A stretch of 64,000 bases of DNA from Hydrogenovibrio sp. JE_KL2 (GCF_009296185.1 NZ_WBJR01000001.1:682001-746000), one strand, 5' to 3'; positions 32,334-41,994 are shown, counted from the stretch's first letter. The notes: generated by a model from the sequence alone, not told the origin. A program made the numbers and translations.

Positions 32334-32428
32334 ACACGGATTTTATAGGTTTTTTATTGCTTTTAAGGAAATGGAGAAGAATAACCTATATAATCATCGA
32401 CTTTTCCGGTTATCAGGTATGAAATAAC

Positions 32429-32770
32429 ATGAAAATGTATGGCATCCCAAATTGTGATACTGTCCGTAAGGCACGTAAATTCTTAGAATCTCATGATATT
32501 GATTATGAATTCCATGACTTTAAAAAACAGGGTTTAAGCCTTGATACCATTGAAACATGGCTTAAGACAGTGCCACTTGATCACCTCGTGAATAAAAGAA
32601 GCACAAGCTGGAAGCAACTATCTGACGAACAGAAAGCTGCGCTAACATCTGGAAATGACTTATCCGTCTTAACAGAAATGCCTACCTTAATAAAAAGACC
32701 CGTGCTAGAAAGCAATAAATCTCTGTTAATAGGCTTTAGCCAAGCAGAATATGAAGAACACTTAAATTAA
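32429..32770 (+). CDS. ArsC/Spx-family protein (YffB-like)
   Basis: A 113-residue thioredoxin-fold protein. It starts MKMYGIPNCDTVRKARKFL, with one cysteine (Cys9) followed by DTVRKA, the mark of YffB/Spx-like members. E. coli yffB also lies directly upstream of dapE. These proteins are annotated as arsenate-reductase-like, but arsenate activity is not established for YffB. It is separated from dapE by 95 bp. Role unknown; glutathione-dependent reductase is possible. Confidence 0.85.
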   Translation: MKMYGIPNCDTVRKARKFLESHDIDYEFHDFKKQGLSLDTIETWLKTVPLDHLVNKRSTSWKQLSDEQKAALTSGNDLSVLTEMPTLIKRPVLESNKSLLIGFSQAEYEEHLN

Positions 32771-32865
32771 GTCATGTAATTTGACATATAAGGATTATTT
32801 GCTTCTCAAAGCCCCGATGAAAGCCTAAAATAACTCGGAATTTAAGAAGCTATAAAACATTGAAC

Positions 32866-33999
32866 ATGAGTGAAACAATCAAACTCGCGCAACAACTGAT
32901 CCAAATCGAATCCGTCACACCTGATGACAAAGGTTGCCAGAAACTCATCTCTGATTTTCTTACTCCTTTAGGCTTTAAAACTGAACAAATGAACTTTGGT
33001 GATGTATCGAACCTATGGGCTCGCTATGGAACTGAAGCTCCATTTATTGTGTTTGCCGGTCATACTGATGTAGTTCCCACCGGCCCTGTAGAAAAATGGT
33101 CTCACCCGCCATTCTCTGCCTCGATAGAAAATGGAATGTTGATTGGCCGTGGTGCTGCAGACATGAAAAGCAGTATCGCGTGTTTTATGATTGCGACACA
33201 GCGTTTCTTAAACAACTATCCGAACTGCAAGGGCTCTATTGGTTTTTTGATTACCAGTGATGAAGAAGGTCCTGCAATTGATGGCACCGTAAAAGTGATC
33301 GAAACACTAGAAGCCAGAAACGAAAAATTCGACTACTGCCTAGTTGGAGAACCATCAAGCAGTAAAAAACTTGGGGACTCCATTAAAAATGGACGCCGCG
33401 GTTCTCTTAGCGGAAAGTTACGAATTAAAGGCATTCAAGGTCATATTGCTTACCCTGAGTTGGCTCGTAACCCTATTCACACGCTCGCACCAGCATTACA
33501 AAAACTGACGGAAACTGTTTGGGATAATGGAAATGAATACTTCCCCCCAACCTCTTTCCAAGTATCCAACATTCATTCGGGTACAGGCGCCACCAATGTC
33601 ATTCCTGGTGATTGTGTTTTAGATTTTAATTTCCGTTTCTCGACTGAACAAATGCCAGATTCACTTAAGTCAGGGGTTCACTCGATATTGGATAGTTATC
33701 AATTAGACTATGAACTGGATTGGAATTTATCAGGTATGCCTTTTATCACACCTGCTAAAGGTGAACTCATTCGGGCTATTAAAAAAGCGATTCAATCAGA
33801 AATGGGCTACGAACCTGACCTTTCAACCGGCGGTGGAACGTCTGATGGACGCTTTATTGCCCCAACTGGTGCACAAGTCATTGAGCTAGGTCCACTAAAC
33901 GACACTATTCATAAGGTTAATGAACAAGTTAGTGTTAAGGACTTAGAAAAATTAACGAATATTTATTACCAAACATTGATAAACCTATTGGTAAACTAA
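32866..33999 (+). CDS. dapE: Succinyl-diaminopimelate desuccinylase
   Basis: A 377-residue M20 zinc hydrolase that releases succinate from N-succinyl-LL-DAP. Motifs: [34 protein letters not shown] and GGTSDGRF. The frame is open from TTG 32860, but the ATG at 32866 is the better start; neither has a strong ribosome site. Together with dapD it supplies meso-DAP for the cell wall and lysine. Confidence 0.94.
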   Translation: MSETIKLAQQLIQIESVTPDDKGCQKLISDFLTPLGFKTEQMNFGDVSNLWARYGTEAPFIVFAGHTDVVPTGPVEKWSHPPFSASIENGMLIGRGAADMKSSIACFMIATQRFLNNYPNCKGSIGFLITSDEEGPAIDGTVKVIETLEARNEKFDYCLVGEPSSSKKLGDSIKNGRRGSLSGKLRIKGIQGHIAYPELARNPIHTLAPALQKLTETVWDNGNEYFPPTSFQVSNIHSGTGATNVIPGDCVLDFNFRFSTEQMPDSLKSGVHSILDSYQLDYELDWNLSGMPFITPAKGELIRAIKKAIQSEMGYEPDLSTGGGTSDGRFIAPTGAQVIELGPLNDTIHKVNEQVSVKDLEKLTNIYYQTLINLLVN

Positions 34000-34003
34000 G
34001 CTT

Positions 34004-34219
34004 ATGTATATAGCCATCGAACTTCTGGTTCTAGTATTATTCCTCATCGTCATCTGGCCCAGCATTAAGAATGAGGAATGGAAAGAAAAATTTATTGATA
34101 ACAAACTGGCTCGTTCTATCTTGATTATTTTTATAATCATCCTGCTGTTTTCGCTGGGAATTGGGCTGTTTTTTGATATTTTCTTTCCAGTCGAAAGACT
34201 GGATGTGATCCAAAAATAA
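34004..34219 (+). CDS. Small two-helix membrane protein
   Basis: A 71-residue protein with two hydrophobic segments (about 3-19 and 38-60) separated by a charged loop KNEEWKEKFIDNK. It starts 4 bp after dapE stops and ends 14 bp before the cyclic-nucleotide-fold gene, so it is probably in the same transcript. I do not recognise a family. Confidence 0.7.
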   Translation: MYIAIELLVLVLFLIVIWPSIKNEEWKEKFIDNKLARSILIIFIIILLFSLGIGLFFDIFFPVERLDVIQK

Positions 34220-34233
34220 GGAGACTCTTAACT

Positions 34234-34719
34234 ATGGCGAAAGCTGATGTACAAGTCATTGCACAATCCCTTTTAGGCAGCGATCTACTTGAAGAAGATT
34301 GCGAAGTTTTGTCTAAAGTGGTTAAGCACAAAAAATTGGCGCAAAACGAAATATTATTTGATGCGGACACCGTTGACGGCAGCCTTTATATTCTTATCAA
34401 TGGCAAGCTAGATATTCTTAAGGCCGTTGGCCCAGACAAAGAACTAAGCATCAATGCATTAAAGCCAGGTTCAATGATTGGTGAGCTAAGCTTTATTGAT
34501 GGTGTTGCACACACCATGCGTTTAAGAGCACGAATTGAATCCGAAGTGCTTGTTTTGCATCGAGATGACTTTGAAGCCTTGGCGGAAAGTAATAACCGAG
34601 TTGTTTTCAATGTCATGAAATCAATTCTGAGATATTCACATACGTTGCAACGCAAAATGCTTCAAGAAAATATTGAAATGCAGCGTATGGTATTGAACGA
34701 GTACACATCCCAATACTAA
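34234..34719 (+). CDS. Stand-alone cyclic-nucleotide-binding-fold protein
   Basis: A 161-residue protein made almost only of one cNMP-binding (CRP-type) domain, residues about 15-135, followed by one helix. There is no helix-turn-helix. The phosphate-binding cassette reads GELSFIDGVAHTMRLRA; the Arg that contacts the cyclic phosphate in cAMP binders is replaced by His. It may bind another ligand or none. It follows the small membrane protein and may be a regulatory partner for it. Function unknown. Confidence 0.8.
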   Translation: MAKADVQVIAQSLLGSDLLEEDCEVLSKVVKHKKLAQNEILFDADTVDGSLYILINGKLDILKAVGPDKELSINALKPGSMIGELSFIDGVAHTMRLRARIESEVLVLHRDDFEALAESNNRVVFNVMKSILRYSHTLQRKMLQENIEMQRMVLNEYTSQY

Positions 34720-34739
34720 CAAACACCCACTTTAATGAT

Positions 34740-34767
34740 CCGCTTAGGAGCGCGCTTTCCTAGGCGG
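34740..34767. terminator. Hairpin between convergent genes
   Basis: A 10-bp stem CCGCTTAGGA / TCCTAGGCGG with one G-T pair and an 8-nt GC-rich loop, lying between the cNMP-fold gene and the symporter gene. There is no T tract on either side, so it may be a processing or factor-assisted end rather than a classic terminator. Confidence 0.45.
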
Positions 34768-34774
34768 TACAGTC

Positions 34775-36127
34775 TTATAACAAGTTATATAGAAATACGA
34801 TTAAAATCGCCAATGGTGTAATGTATTTAAGAACATTACGATAGATATCTTTCCAAGGCGAAGCTAAAGACATTTCATCGTCACGCTGAGCTTGTGTCAT
34901 CACCCAAGCGACAAACATAGCCATTAATAATCCCCCTAAAGGCAACATGATATTTGTCGTTAGAAAATCAAGTGACTCAAATATAGTTCGATTTCCTATC
35001 AGGTGAAACTCTTTCCATTCGTTAAAAGACAAAATCGTTCCAATCCCCATCACCCAAGTTGTTGAACCAATTAACAGGGTTGCTTTCTGGCGTTTAATGC
35101 CCCAATTCTGTTCAAACCAGCTCACAGCAGGCTCAATTAGGGAAATAGCTGAGCTTAATGCAGCCAAGATAACCAATGCAAAAAACAAGGTTCCAAAAAA
35201 CCAACCTCCAGACATTTTTCCAAAAGCTACCGGCAACGTCTGAAATAATAACCCTGGCCCTGATCCTGGTTGTAAATGATTAGCAAATACGACTGAAAAG
35301 ATAACCAATCCGGCCATTAAGGCTACCAAGGTATCAATCCCTGCAATCCAAAGACCGGCCTTGGGAATGGAGTATTCTTTCGACAAATAAGACCCATAAA
35401 CCATCATGGAACCCATCCCGATACTTAAGGTAAAGAAAGCATGCCCCATGGCGACAAGCACACCATCCCATGTCAATTTAGAGAAGTCTGGATAAAACAG
35501 GAAATGGAAACTCTCAGCAAACGCTGCAGAAGACGCCGCATATCCCAACAAAATCAACAAGATGATAAATAAGCCAGGCATCATGATATTAATTGCCCTT
35601 TCCAGTCCGCTTTTTACACCTTTTGAAACCACGTAAACGGTAAACACCATTGCCAGCGTGTGCCACAAAGCCAATTCCCATGGCGAAGCAATCAGGTTTG
35701 AAAATCGCTCCCCTACTGATTTCGCAGAAATATTAATGAAATCACCGGATAAACTTTCAAAAAAGTACGCTACCCCCCATCCGGCGATTACCGTGTAAAA
35801 GGACAAAATCAGACAGCCCGCAATCAGTCCATTCAAGCCTAATAGCCACCACCATTTCGAAGATTTTGTTTCAAGTGCGAGATTGAGCAATGCTTGAGGT
35901 GGATTAGCGGCACCTCGTCTGCCTAACGTAATTTCAGCGATGAGAACAGGCAATCCAATAAAGAGCACGCACAGAAGATAAACAATGACAAACGCTCCAC
36001 CGCCGTTTTCTCCTGTGATATAAGGAAATTTCCACAAGTTTCCAAGCCCAACCGCCGAACCGGTCGCAGCCATAATAAATGCCGTTTGATTCGACCAAGA
36101 TGAAGTGGAAAGTTTCAACCGCGACAT
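34775..36127 (-). CDS. Sodium-dependent transporter, neurotransmitter:sodium symporter (LeuT) family
   Basis: A 450-residue inner-membrane protein with 11-12 hydrophobic helices. The first helix carries ATGSAVGLGNLWKFPY, the unwound substrate and sodium site of LeuT-fold carriers, followed by ENGGGAFVIVY. Bacterial members take up amino acids with Na+. The short C-terminus fits the bacterial tryptophan/tyrosine group, but the substrate cannot be read from sequence. Divergent from murB with 59 bp between. Confidence 0.88.
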   Translation of the reverse strand: MSRLKLSTSSWSNQTAFIMAATGSAVGLGNLWKFPYITGENGGGAFVIVYLLCVLFIGLPVLIAEITLGRRGAANPPQALLNLALETKSSKWWWLLGLNGLIAGCLILSFYTVIAGWGVAYFFESLSGDFINISAKSVGERFSNLIASPWELALWHTLAMVFTVYVVSKGVKSGLERAINIMMPGLFIILLILLGYAASSAAFAESFHFLFYPDFSKLTWDGVLVAMGHAFFTLSIGMGSMMVYGSYLSKEYSIPKAGLWIAGIDTLVALMAGLVIFSVVFANHLQPGSGPGLLFQTLPVAFGKMSGGWFFGTLFFALVILAALSSAISLIEPAVSWFEQNWGIKRQKATLLIGSTTWVMGIGTILSFNEWKEFHLIGNRTIFESLDFLTTNIMLPLGGLLMAMFVAWVMTQAQRDDEMSLASPWKDIYRNVLKYITPLAILIVFLYNLL

Positions 36128-36186
36128 GAGGTTTCCTTTATAATTGCCCTTATTGTGATTAAAATTTTCAAAAAATTATAACAGAT

Positions 36187-37218
36187 ATGCGTATTCAGGC
36201 TAATTATTCCCTAAAAAACCGAAATACCTTCCGTATTGATGTCAAAGCGCATTATTTTGTTGAAATAGAAAAACAATCAGACATCACCACTTTGCGCTCA
36301 GACCTTAAGATTGCCGCCCTTCCGTGGATGATTATGGGCGGCGGAAGTAATTTGCTTTTTACCCACGACCTCGACAAAGTGGTTGTAACCTGCCGTTTTA
36401 AAAAAATTAAAGTCGTTAAAGAAGACGCTGATAATGTTTGGCTGTCTGTCGGTGCTGGGATGGATTGGCATACTTTTGTAGAGCACACAGTAGATCAAGG
36501 CTACTGGGGTCTAGAAAACCTCGCACTCATTCCAGGAACAGTCGGCGCTGCCCCCGTGCAAAACATCGGCGCTTATGGCGCAGAAGCCGAAGACACCATC
36601 ACACGTGTCCAAGCTCTCAACCTGTTTAACGGCGAGCGCAAGGAGTTTCGACATTCCGATTGTCAGTTTGGTTATCGTCAGAGTATTTTTAAAACTGAAT
36701 ATGAAAATTCATTATTGGTACACCGCGTTACTTTCCGCTTGAGGAAAGCACATGCAGGGCAACCAAACCTCTATTACGAGCCCCTAAAAGAAGCGCTCAG
36801 TGACCGTGAGAAGAGTGAGCTAACATCCCGTGACGTATTTGATGCGGTAGTCAAGATCAGGCAAAATCGCATCCCTGACCCTCACATCTACGGTAATGCA
36901 GGCAGCTTCTTTAAAAACCCTATTGTTTCAGAAGAATACTTCCAAGAGCTCGTTGAAAAACATGGCGACATCCCATATCACAAAATGTTGGACAACCAAT
37001 ATAAGATTCCAGCCGCTTGGCTAATAGAGCAAGCCGGTTGGAAGGGGAAAAAGACCAGAAATAAAGCAGCGGGTGTTTCAGAAAAGCACGCTCTATTCTT
37101 AGTTAACTATGGCGATGCAAAGGGAGAAGATATTGTTATGCTCTCCCAAAGCATTCGTGAAGATATTGATCACAAATTCGGTATCCACTTAGAACGTGAA
37201 GTGATTATATTAAAGTAA
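36187..37218 (+). CDS. murB: UDP-N-acetylenolpyruvoylglucosamine reductase
   Basis: A 343-residue type I MurB flavoprotein that reduces UDP-GlcNAc-enolpyruvate to UDP-MurNAc with NADPH. FAD-binding motifs MIMGGGSNLLF and LIPGTVGAAPVQNIGAYG are present, and the catalytic Ser is in YGNAGSFFKNP. The C-terminal domain with the Tyr loop typical of E. coli MurB follows. It converges with mscS with 13 bp between the stops. Confidence 0.94.
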   Translation: MRIQANYSLKNRNTFRIDVKAHYFVEIEKQSDITTLRSDLKIAALPWMIMGGGSNLLFTHDLDKVVVTCRFKKIKVVKEDADNVWLSVGAGMDWHTFVEHTVDQGYWGLENLALIPGTVGAAPVQNIGAYGAEAEDTITRVQALNLFNGERKEFRHSDCQFGYRQSIFKTEYENSLLVHRVTFRLRKAHAGQPNLYYEPLKEALSDREKSELTSRDVFDAVVKIRQNRIPDPHIYGNAGSFFKNPIVSEEYFQELVEKHGDIPYHKMLDNQYKIPAAWLIEQAGWKGKKTRNKAAGVSEKHALFLVNYGDAKGEDIVMLSQSIREDIDHKFGIHLEREVIILK

Positions 37219-37231
37219 GTACACCTCGCGC

Positions 37232-38467
37232 TTACTTTTCCCCTCGCTCGGCATTCGCTAGCTGCTCAAGTTTGACTGAATCTTCCATATAAAGCGTTCT
37301 GGTCGGGAAGGCAATTTCCGCGCCGTAATTATCAATAATTTCCGCTATTTTAAGCAGTATCTTTTCCTTCACTTCATGGTACTCAATCCAAACTGTCGTT
37401 TTGGTAAAAGTGTAAACCAATAAATCCAAAGAAGATGCCCCAAACCCATTGAAACTGACAATCAAGGTTTGGTTACTGTCGATGTCAGGATCTTCCTGAA
37501 GCATCGTTTTAATTTCAGAAGTAATTTTCGACACCTGGCCGATATCACAATATCGAACACCTATCGTTTCCTTGATACGTCTATTGGTCATCCGCGATGG
37601 GTTTTCAATAGAAATGGTGGCAAACATGCCGTTTGGAATATACAGCGGCCGTTTATCAAATGTTCTGACGATCGTCATTCGCCAGCCGATACTTTCTACG
37701 GTTCCTTCAATTTCTTTATCAGGCGATCTAATCCAGTCCCCTGTCACGAAAGGCTTATCCATATAAAGCATCAAGCCCCCCAATACATTACTGACCAAAT
37801 CCTTGGCGGCAAAACCGACAGCGACACCACCAATACCACCAAAGGCGATCAACCCCGTCAGATTAACCCCAAAAGCACTCAACACAACAATACCCGTAAC
37901 AATGAATACCGTCAGCTTGAATATTTTTGCCAACGCCTCAAGTGTTACCGGATCCCATTTGTTATTCGAGCGTTCTAAATGCTTTAAATAACTCTCTATG
38001 CGCTGAACCCAACGAATTGAGAACCAAGCCACCGCAATCAAGGCGAGGGAAGATTTAAAGCCATTAATATAGGGAACGAAATCGGTAAAAACCTTAAAAG
38101 TCACCAGTATCGTGTTCAACGCGAACACTGTACCGGACAACCAGATGTAGAAGGAAAACGGCGACTTCAACGCAACAAAAAAAGTCTTTGCAACTTCCTT
38201 TTTCCGGCGCTGTAGATAGCGAACCACACGAGACAATACCATGCGAATCACAAAATCGATAACAAAGGTAAAGCCTAGAATAATCAGCAACAACAACAGC
38301 CAAACATAAGAGCCAAAAAACTGTGTTAACGCAAGCCAAGTGTCTGGAAACATTTTAATCAGCTCAGAAAATCCTGAAAACGTAATATCCTCAAACAACG
38401 TTGGAGAATGATGCTTCATCGGCTCCGTTACCAAATCAACTGCGGATGGATCTTGCAAACTACTCAT
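37232..38467 (-). CDS. MscS-family mechanosensitive channel
   Basis: A 411-residue channel of the YbdG/YnaI size class, longer than MscS (286). About four N-terminal hydrophobic segments precede the pore helix GGIGGVAVGFAAKDLVSNVLGG (pore-lining Ala/Gly pattern), then the beta domain PFVTGDWI and cytoplasmic vestibule. It relieves turgor on osmotic downshock. It follows nagZ by 8 bp in the same direction. Confidence 0.88.
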   Translation of the reverse strand: MSSLQDPSAVDLVTEPMKHHSPTLFEDITFSGFSELIKMFPDTWLALTQFFGSYVWLLLLLIILGFTFVIDFVIRMVLSRVVRYLQRRKKEVAKTFFVALKSPFSFYIWLSGTVFALNTILVTFKVFTDFVPYINGFKSSLALIAVAWFSIRWVQRIESYLKHLERSNNKWDPVTLEALAKIFKLTVFIVTGIVVLSAFGVNLTGLIAFGGIGGVAVGFAAKDLVSNVLGGLMLYMDKPFVTGDWIRSPDKEIEGTVESIGWRMTIVRTFDKRPLYIPNGMFATISIENPSRMTNRRIKETIGVRYCDIGQVSKITSEIKTMLQEDPDIDSNQTLIVSFNGFGASSLDLLVYTFTKTTVWIEYHEVKEKILLKIAEIIDNYGAEIAFPTRTLYMEDSVKLEQLANAERGEK

Positions 38468-38475
38468 AAAACTTC

Positions 38476-39525
38476 TTACCCTAACAATGCCTGTTGATTG
38501 GATTCGTTAACAAAATGGTTGACCGCGTAAGACTTCGCTTGCCATATTGGGTCTTTATGCAACTGTGAATAGCTTAAGTGCGGCTTGCCGTGTAGGCGGA
38601 TCAGTCTTGCATGAGACAAAACATCCCCTTGCCAGCGAACATTGGCCAAAACATCATCCGCTGCCGTTGAATCATTACAAACCAAAACCAAGTCACAACC
38701 TGCTTCCAAAGCCATTGTCACGCGTTTGGATGGCGTACCGAAAACCTCTGCGGCTTTCATTGACAAATCATCACTGATAATCGCCCCTTCAAAATGACAT
38801 TGCTTACGCAAGACATCTTGCAACCAATGCTTGGAGAAGCCCGCAGGTAATGCGTCCACTTTTGGGTAAATAACATGTGCAGGCATCACCGCCTCCACTT
38901 GATTTTCAATCAAGCGTAAAAATGGCTGTAAATCGTGTTGAGAGATTTCATTGAAACTTCTCTCATCCACTGCAATTTCATAGTGGGTGTCTGCTTCAAT
39001 ATAACCGTGCCCGGGAAAATGCTTTGCAACTGATGCCATGCCCGCTTTATGCATACCATTCATCAAATGCCAGGTTAAGTCAGCCACCACTTGAGGATTA
39101 GAGTGAAATGCACGATCCCCGATGACTCTACTACCACCAAAATCCAAATCAACAACCGGCGCAAAGCTGAAGTCTACCCCTACCGCCAAAAGCTCTGTTG
39201 CCATTAACCAGCCAACATTTGATGCCACTTCTTGTGCCTTATCCGGCGAGGTATCATAAAGCTCACCAATCAAACGCATGGCGGGCAAACGACTAAAGCC
39301 TTCTTTAAATCTTTGTACCCTTCCACCTTCATGATCAACGGCTATCAACAGCCTAGGGTGACGCAAACTATGAATTTCTTGCGTCAGCTTTTGTAACTGC
39401 TCGACTGATTCAAAATGACGAGAAAATAAAATCACTCCGGCAACCAAAGGGTTCATCAGTCGTTCACGATCGACTTCTGTCAGCCGTGTTCCTTCAATAT
39501 CAATCATGACACTACCAAGTGACAT
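38476..39525 (-). CDS. nagZ: Beta-N-acetylhexosaminidase NagZ
   Basis: A 349-residue cytosolic GH3 enzyme that removes GlcNAc from anhydro-muropeptides during peptidoglycan recycling. The signature KHFPGHG is at 168-174 and the family Asp/His pair (Asp179, His181) follows; the nucleophile Asp is in GAIISDDLSM. The frame is open 20 codons further, but the ATG at 39525 has AAGGA six bases upstream and gives the family N-terminus MSLGSVMIDIEG. No signal peptide. It lies directly after two peptide-permease genes and a YkuD gene. Confidence 0.94.
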   Translation of the reverse strand: MSLGSVMIDIEGTRLTEVDRERLMNPLVAGVILFSRHFESVEQLQKLTQEIHSLRHPRLLIAVDHEGGRVQRFKEGFSRLPAMRLIGELYDTSPDKAQEVASNVGWLMATELLAVGVDFSFAPVVDLDFGGSRVIGDRAFHSNPQVVADLTWHLMNGMHKAGMASVAKHFPGHGYIEADTHYEIAVDERSFNEISQHDLQPFLRLIENQVEAVMPAHVIYPKVDALPAGFSKHWLQDVLRKQCHFEGAIISDDLSMKAAEVFGTPSKRVTMALEAGCDLVLVCNDSTAADDVLANVRWQGDVLSHARLIRLHGKPHLSYSQLHKDPIWQAKSYAVNHFVNESNQQALLG

Positions 39526-39608
39526 CGCTTTTCCTTGGATGGTTTTTTCCATAAATTTATCGTACTTTTTCGTGTAACTTTTCAAACATTATAAATAGCT
39601 TTCGGGTA

Positions 39609-39626
39609 AAAACCGAAATCGGTTTT
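39609..39626 (-). terminator. Hairpin between the permease gene and nagZ
   Basis: On the minus strand AAAACCG ATTT CGGTTTT folds into a 7-bp stem ending in T residues. It may reduce transcription from the ABC permease operon into nagZ. Confidence 0.5.
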
Positions 39627-39643
39627 AAAAACCAATTGCGTAG

Positions 39644-40501
39644 TCATTCTCTACGGGATTTTGCTTTAACATCCAAGTGATCTCGCCACTGATCCCCCAA
39701 TAAGTTGACCGCTAAGACCACCAACATCAATGCCAAGCCTGGTGCCAGCACCAAATGTGGCGCAACCAGAAGGTATCGAGTGCCTTCTCTAATCATGCTT
39801 CCCCAAGAAGCATCGGGCGCTTGTACCCCTAGCCCCAAGAAAGAAAGCCCGGCTTCAGAAATCACCGCGCCGGCAATACCAAAGGTAGCCTCAACCCCTA
39901 AAGGAGCCAAGATTAATGGCAACAAGTGGCGCCATAAAATCAAATAGGTCGGTACACCAAAAGCTTTTGCGGCTTGAATGTGCTCACGGTTACGCAAGCT
40001 TAACGTCTGTGCCCGCGCCAATCTCGCGTAACTTACCCAGCCTACCGTTACCAACGCAAAGACAACATTCTCAATTCCCGGCCCTAATATGGCTGCCAAC
40101 GCAATGGCCAACAACAACCCCGGAAAGGCCAAAAAGACATCTATTATCTTTAGAATAACCTTATCCGTCCAACCGCCGACATAAGCACTATAAACTCCAA
40201 TGGTTGTGCCGATAATGGAAGAAAAGACCACAACACCCAACGCCACCAAAAAAGAGGTTTGTGCGCCCATGAGCAGTCTATCCCACACCGGACGACCCAA
40301 CTCATCGTAACCCAACCAGCTTTGATCAACACCAAAAGCCAGTAGTTTCTTCAAATCAATTTGCGTTGCTTCATCCCCGACAAACGCACCCGATACGGCC
40401 ATCATTAACCATAAAAGCACCACCATCAAAGGCAGTACTTTAAAGCTCATCAGATAGTTGCGAAGATCGCGGATAGATTGAAACTGCATTAACCTTATCA
40501 T
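39644..40501 (-). CDS. Peptide ABC transporter permease, DppC/OppC type
   Basis: A 285-residue inner-membrane permease. The N-terminal helix and GYDELGRPVWDRLLMGAQTS segment are typical of DppC/OppC, and the EAA loop contacting the ATPase is at EHIQAAKAFGVPTYLILWRHLLP. I start at ATG 40501, which overlaps the stop of the preceding permease by 4 bp (ATGA); the frame is open 31 codons further inside that gene. It pairs with the DppB-type subunit. No ATPase gene is adjacent. Confidence 0.88.
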   Translation of the reverse strand: MIRLMQFQSIRDLRNYLMSFKVLPLMVVLLWLMMAVSGAFVGDEATQIDLKKLLAFGVDQSWLGYDELGRPVWDRLLMGAQTSFLVALGVVVFSSIIGTTIGVYSAYVGGWTDKVILKIIDVFLAFPGLLLAIALAAILGPGIENVVFALVTVGWVSYARLARAQTLSLRNREHIQAAKAFGVPTYLILWRHLLPLILAPLGVEATFGIAGAVISEAGLSFLGLGVQAPDASWGSMIREGTRYLLVAPHLVLAPGLALMLVVLAVNLLGDQWRDHLDVKAKSRRE

Positions 40502-41421
40502 TTCGCTAAACGTATCCTTGGGTCTAGCCAGGCATAAACCACTTCCGTCAAACCATTCACCAAAATATAAGCCATACTGATAATCAAAATACATGCTTGC
40601 ACAACAGGATAGTCACGACGTTGTATCGACTCCACCAAGAGTTGTCCTAATCCCGGCCAATCAAATACTACTTCGGTGATAACCGCTCCACCCAACAAGG
40701 TACCAAGCTGTAAACCCAACACCGTAATAACAGGCAACATAGCATTCATTAATGCGTGCTTCCCATAAACCGCAGTGCCAGACAGACCTTTTGCCCTTGC
40801 CGTTCGGATAAAATCTTCATGGTAGATTTCCAACAAAGACGCGCGCAACATTCTCGCCAATATCGCAGCCAAAGCCGTTCCCAAGGTGATAGCAGGCAAC
40901 ACCCATGAAAAAGGTTGCTCGGCACCACTCACCGGTAGCAATGACAAACCGATGGAAAACGCTAGAATCAGCATGGGTCCCAACCAAAAATTCGGCACAG
41001 AAACCCCAACCAGTGACACCGTCATGGCCAGATGGTCGGGCCATTTTCCTGCACGGATAGATGCCCAGATACCTAATGGAAAGGCAATCAACACCGCTAT
41101 TAGCAAAGACAGCAACGCCAACTGCAACGTGTAAGGAAAACGATTGGCAATCAACTCGGAAACAGGTTGTTGATAAAACAATGACTGACCAAAGTCCCCC
41201 TGGACGATACCTGTCAGATAATGAATATATTGCTGAAATAGCGGCAAATCCAAGCCCAATTGATGACGCAGTGCATCAGCATCAGCCGGACTCGCCCAAT
41301 CACCTAACATGACTTCAACAGGGTCACCCGGTACCAGATGAATCAAAAAGAAGACCATCGAACCGACGACCCAGGAAATGAAGATAAGCGAACCTACCAA
41401 ACGAACGAGGTACTGGATCAT
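40498..41421 (-). CDS. Peptide ABC transporter permease, DppB/OppB type
   Basis: A 307-residue permease with about six hydrophobic helices. The family features are LVRLVGSLIFI at the start, HLVPGDPVEVMLGDWASP, and the EAA loop DFIRTARAKGLSGTAVYGKHALMNAMLPV (key residues E/R/A-K-G). It lies 18 bp after the YkuD gene and overlaps the DppC-type gene by 4 bp. With the lipoprotein at 42633-44168 it makes up all but the ATPases of a dipeptide/oligopeptide importer. Confidence 0.9.
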   Translation of the reverse strand: MIQYLVRLVGSLIFISWVVGSMVFFLIHLVPGDPVEVMLGDWASPADADALRHQLGLDLPLFQQYIHYLTGIVQGDFGQSLFYQQPVSELIANRFPYTLQLALLSLLIAVLIAFPLGIWASIRAGKWPDHLAMTVSLVGVSVPNFWLGPMLILAFSIGLSLLPVSGAEQPFSWVLPAITLGTALAAILARMLRASLLEIYHEDFIRTARAKGLSGTAVYGKHALMNAMLPVITVLGLQLGTLLGGAVITEVVFDWPGLGQLLVESIQRRDYPVVQACILIISMAYILVNGLTEVVYAWLDPRIRLAK

Positions 41422-41439
41422 TAAACAATCGCCCCATTC

Positions 41440-41919
41440 TTAAGCATTGACGATTTCCACTTCACAACCAATAGGCACCCTATCAAATAACTCCATCACA
41501 TCTTCATTACGCATACGAATACAGCCGTGCGACAACGCAACACCCATTGGTTCGCTATCTGGCGTGCCATGAATGTAAATATAACGCTGCATCGTATCTT
41601 GATTGCCTAAACGATTTGTCCCTTTTTCCAGGCCAGACAACCATAATATGCGGGTCAATATCCAGTCTCTATCCGGGAACTGTTGTCCCAAAGCATCGCT
41701 ATAGATTTCTTCCGTTGGGCGTCGCCCAACAAAAACACTGTTGATAGGCAATCCATCACCAATCTTTGCACGAATCTTGTGCTTACCTAAAGGCGTTTGC
41801 CCCGAGTTTTTTTCATTGCCTACACCCGCCAAACCCGTGCTCACAGAATAACGCTTAACTTCTTTTTCGCCATCAAGCAACGTTAAAGTCTGTTGTGGAA
41901 TGGAAATGAGAATCTTCAA
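41440..41919 (-). CDS. Signal-less YkuD-domain protein, probable cytosolic L,D-carboxypeptidase (ElsL/LdtK-like)
   Basis: A 159-residue protein that is a single YkuD domain. The catalytic motif is complete: His117-Gly118 (IHGTP) and Ser130-His-Gly-Cys133-Ile-Arg135 (SHGCIRM). There is no signal peptide or membrane helix; the protein begins MKILISIPQQTLTLLDG, the first domain strand. The start is TTG at 41917-41919 with only a weak ribosome site, and no other start fits. Most YkuD proteins are exported L,D-transpeptidases; small cytosolic ones in Acinetobacter trim the terminal D-Ala from recycled murein tetrapeptide. The neighbours (peptide permeases, nagZ) support the latter role here. Confidence 0.8.
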   Translation of the reverse strand: MKILISIPQQTLTLLDGEKEVKRYSVSTGLAGVGNEKNSGQTPLGKHKIRAKIGDGLPINSVFVGRRPTEEIYSDALGQQFPDRDWILTRILWLSGLEKGTNRLGNQDTMQRYIYIHGTPDSEPMGVALSHGCIRMRNEDVMELFDRVPIGCEVEIVNA

Positions 41920-41950
41920 AATAAATTATCCGGATGCATTAAATTCGTTA

Positions 41951-41969
41951 AAAATCTACCAGGTTGGGG
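41951..41969 (+). repeat. Dispersed 19-bp repeat, copy B (singlet, one mismatch)
   Basis: Plus strand AAAATCTACCAGGTTGGGG, one substitution from the other copies. It lies in the 75-bp gap between the YkuD gene and the DUF2238 gene. Confidence 0.75.
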
Positions 41970-41994
41970 TAAGAACCACTCTTTAAAGTTTATA

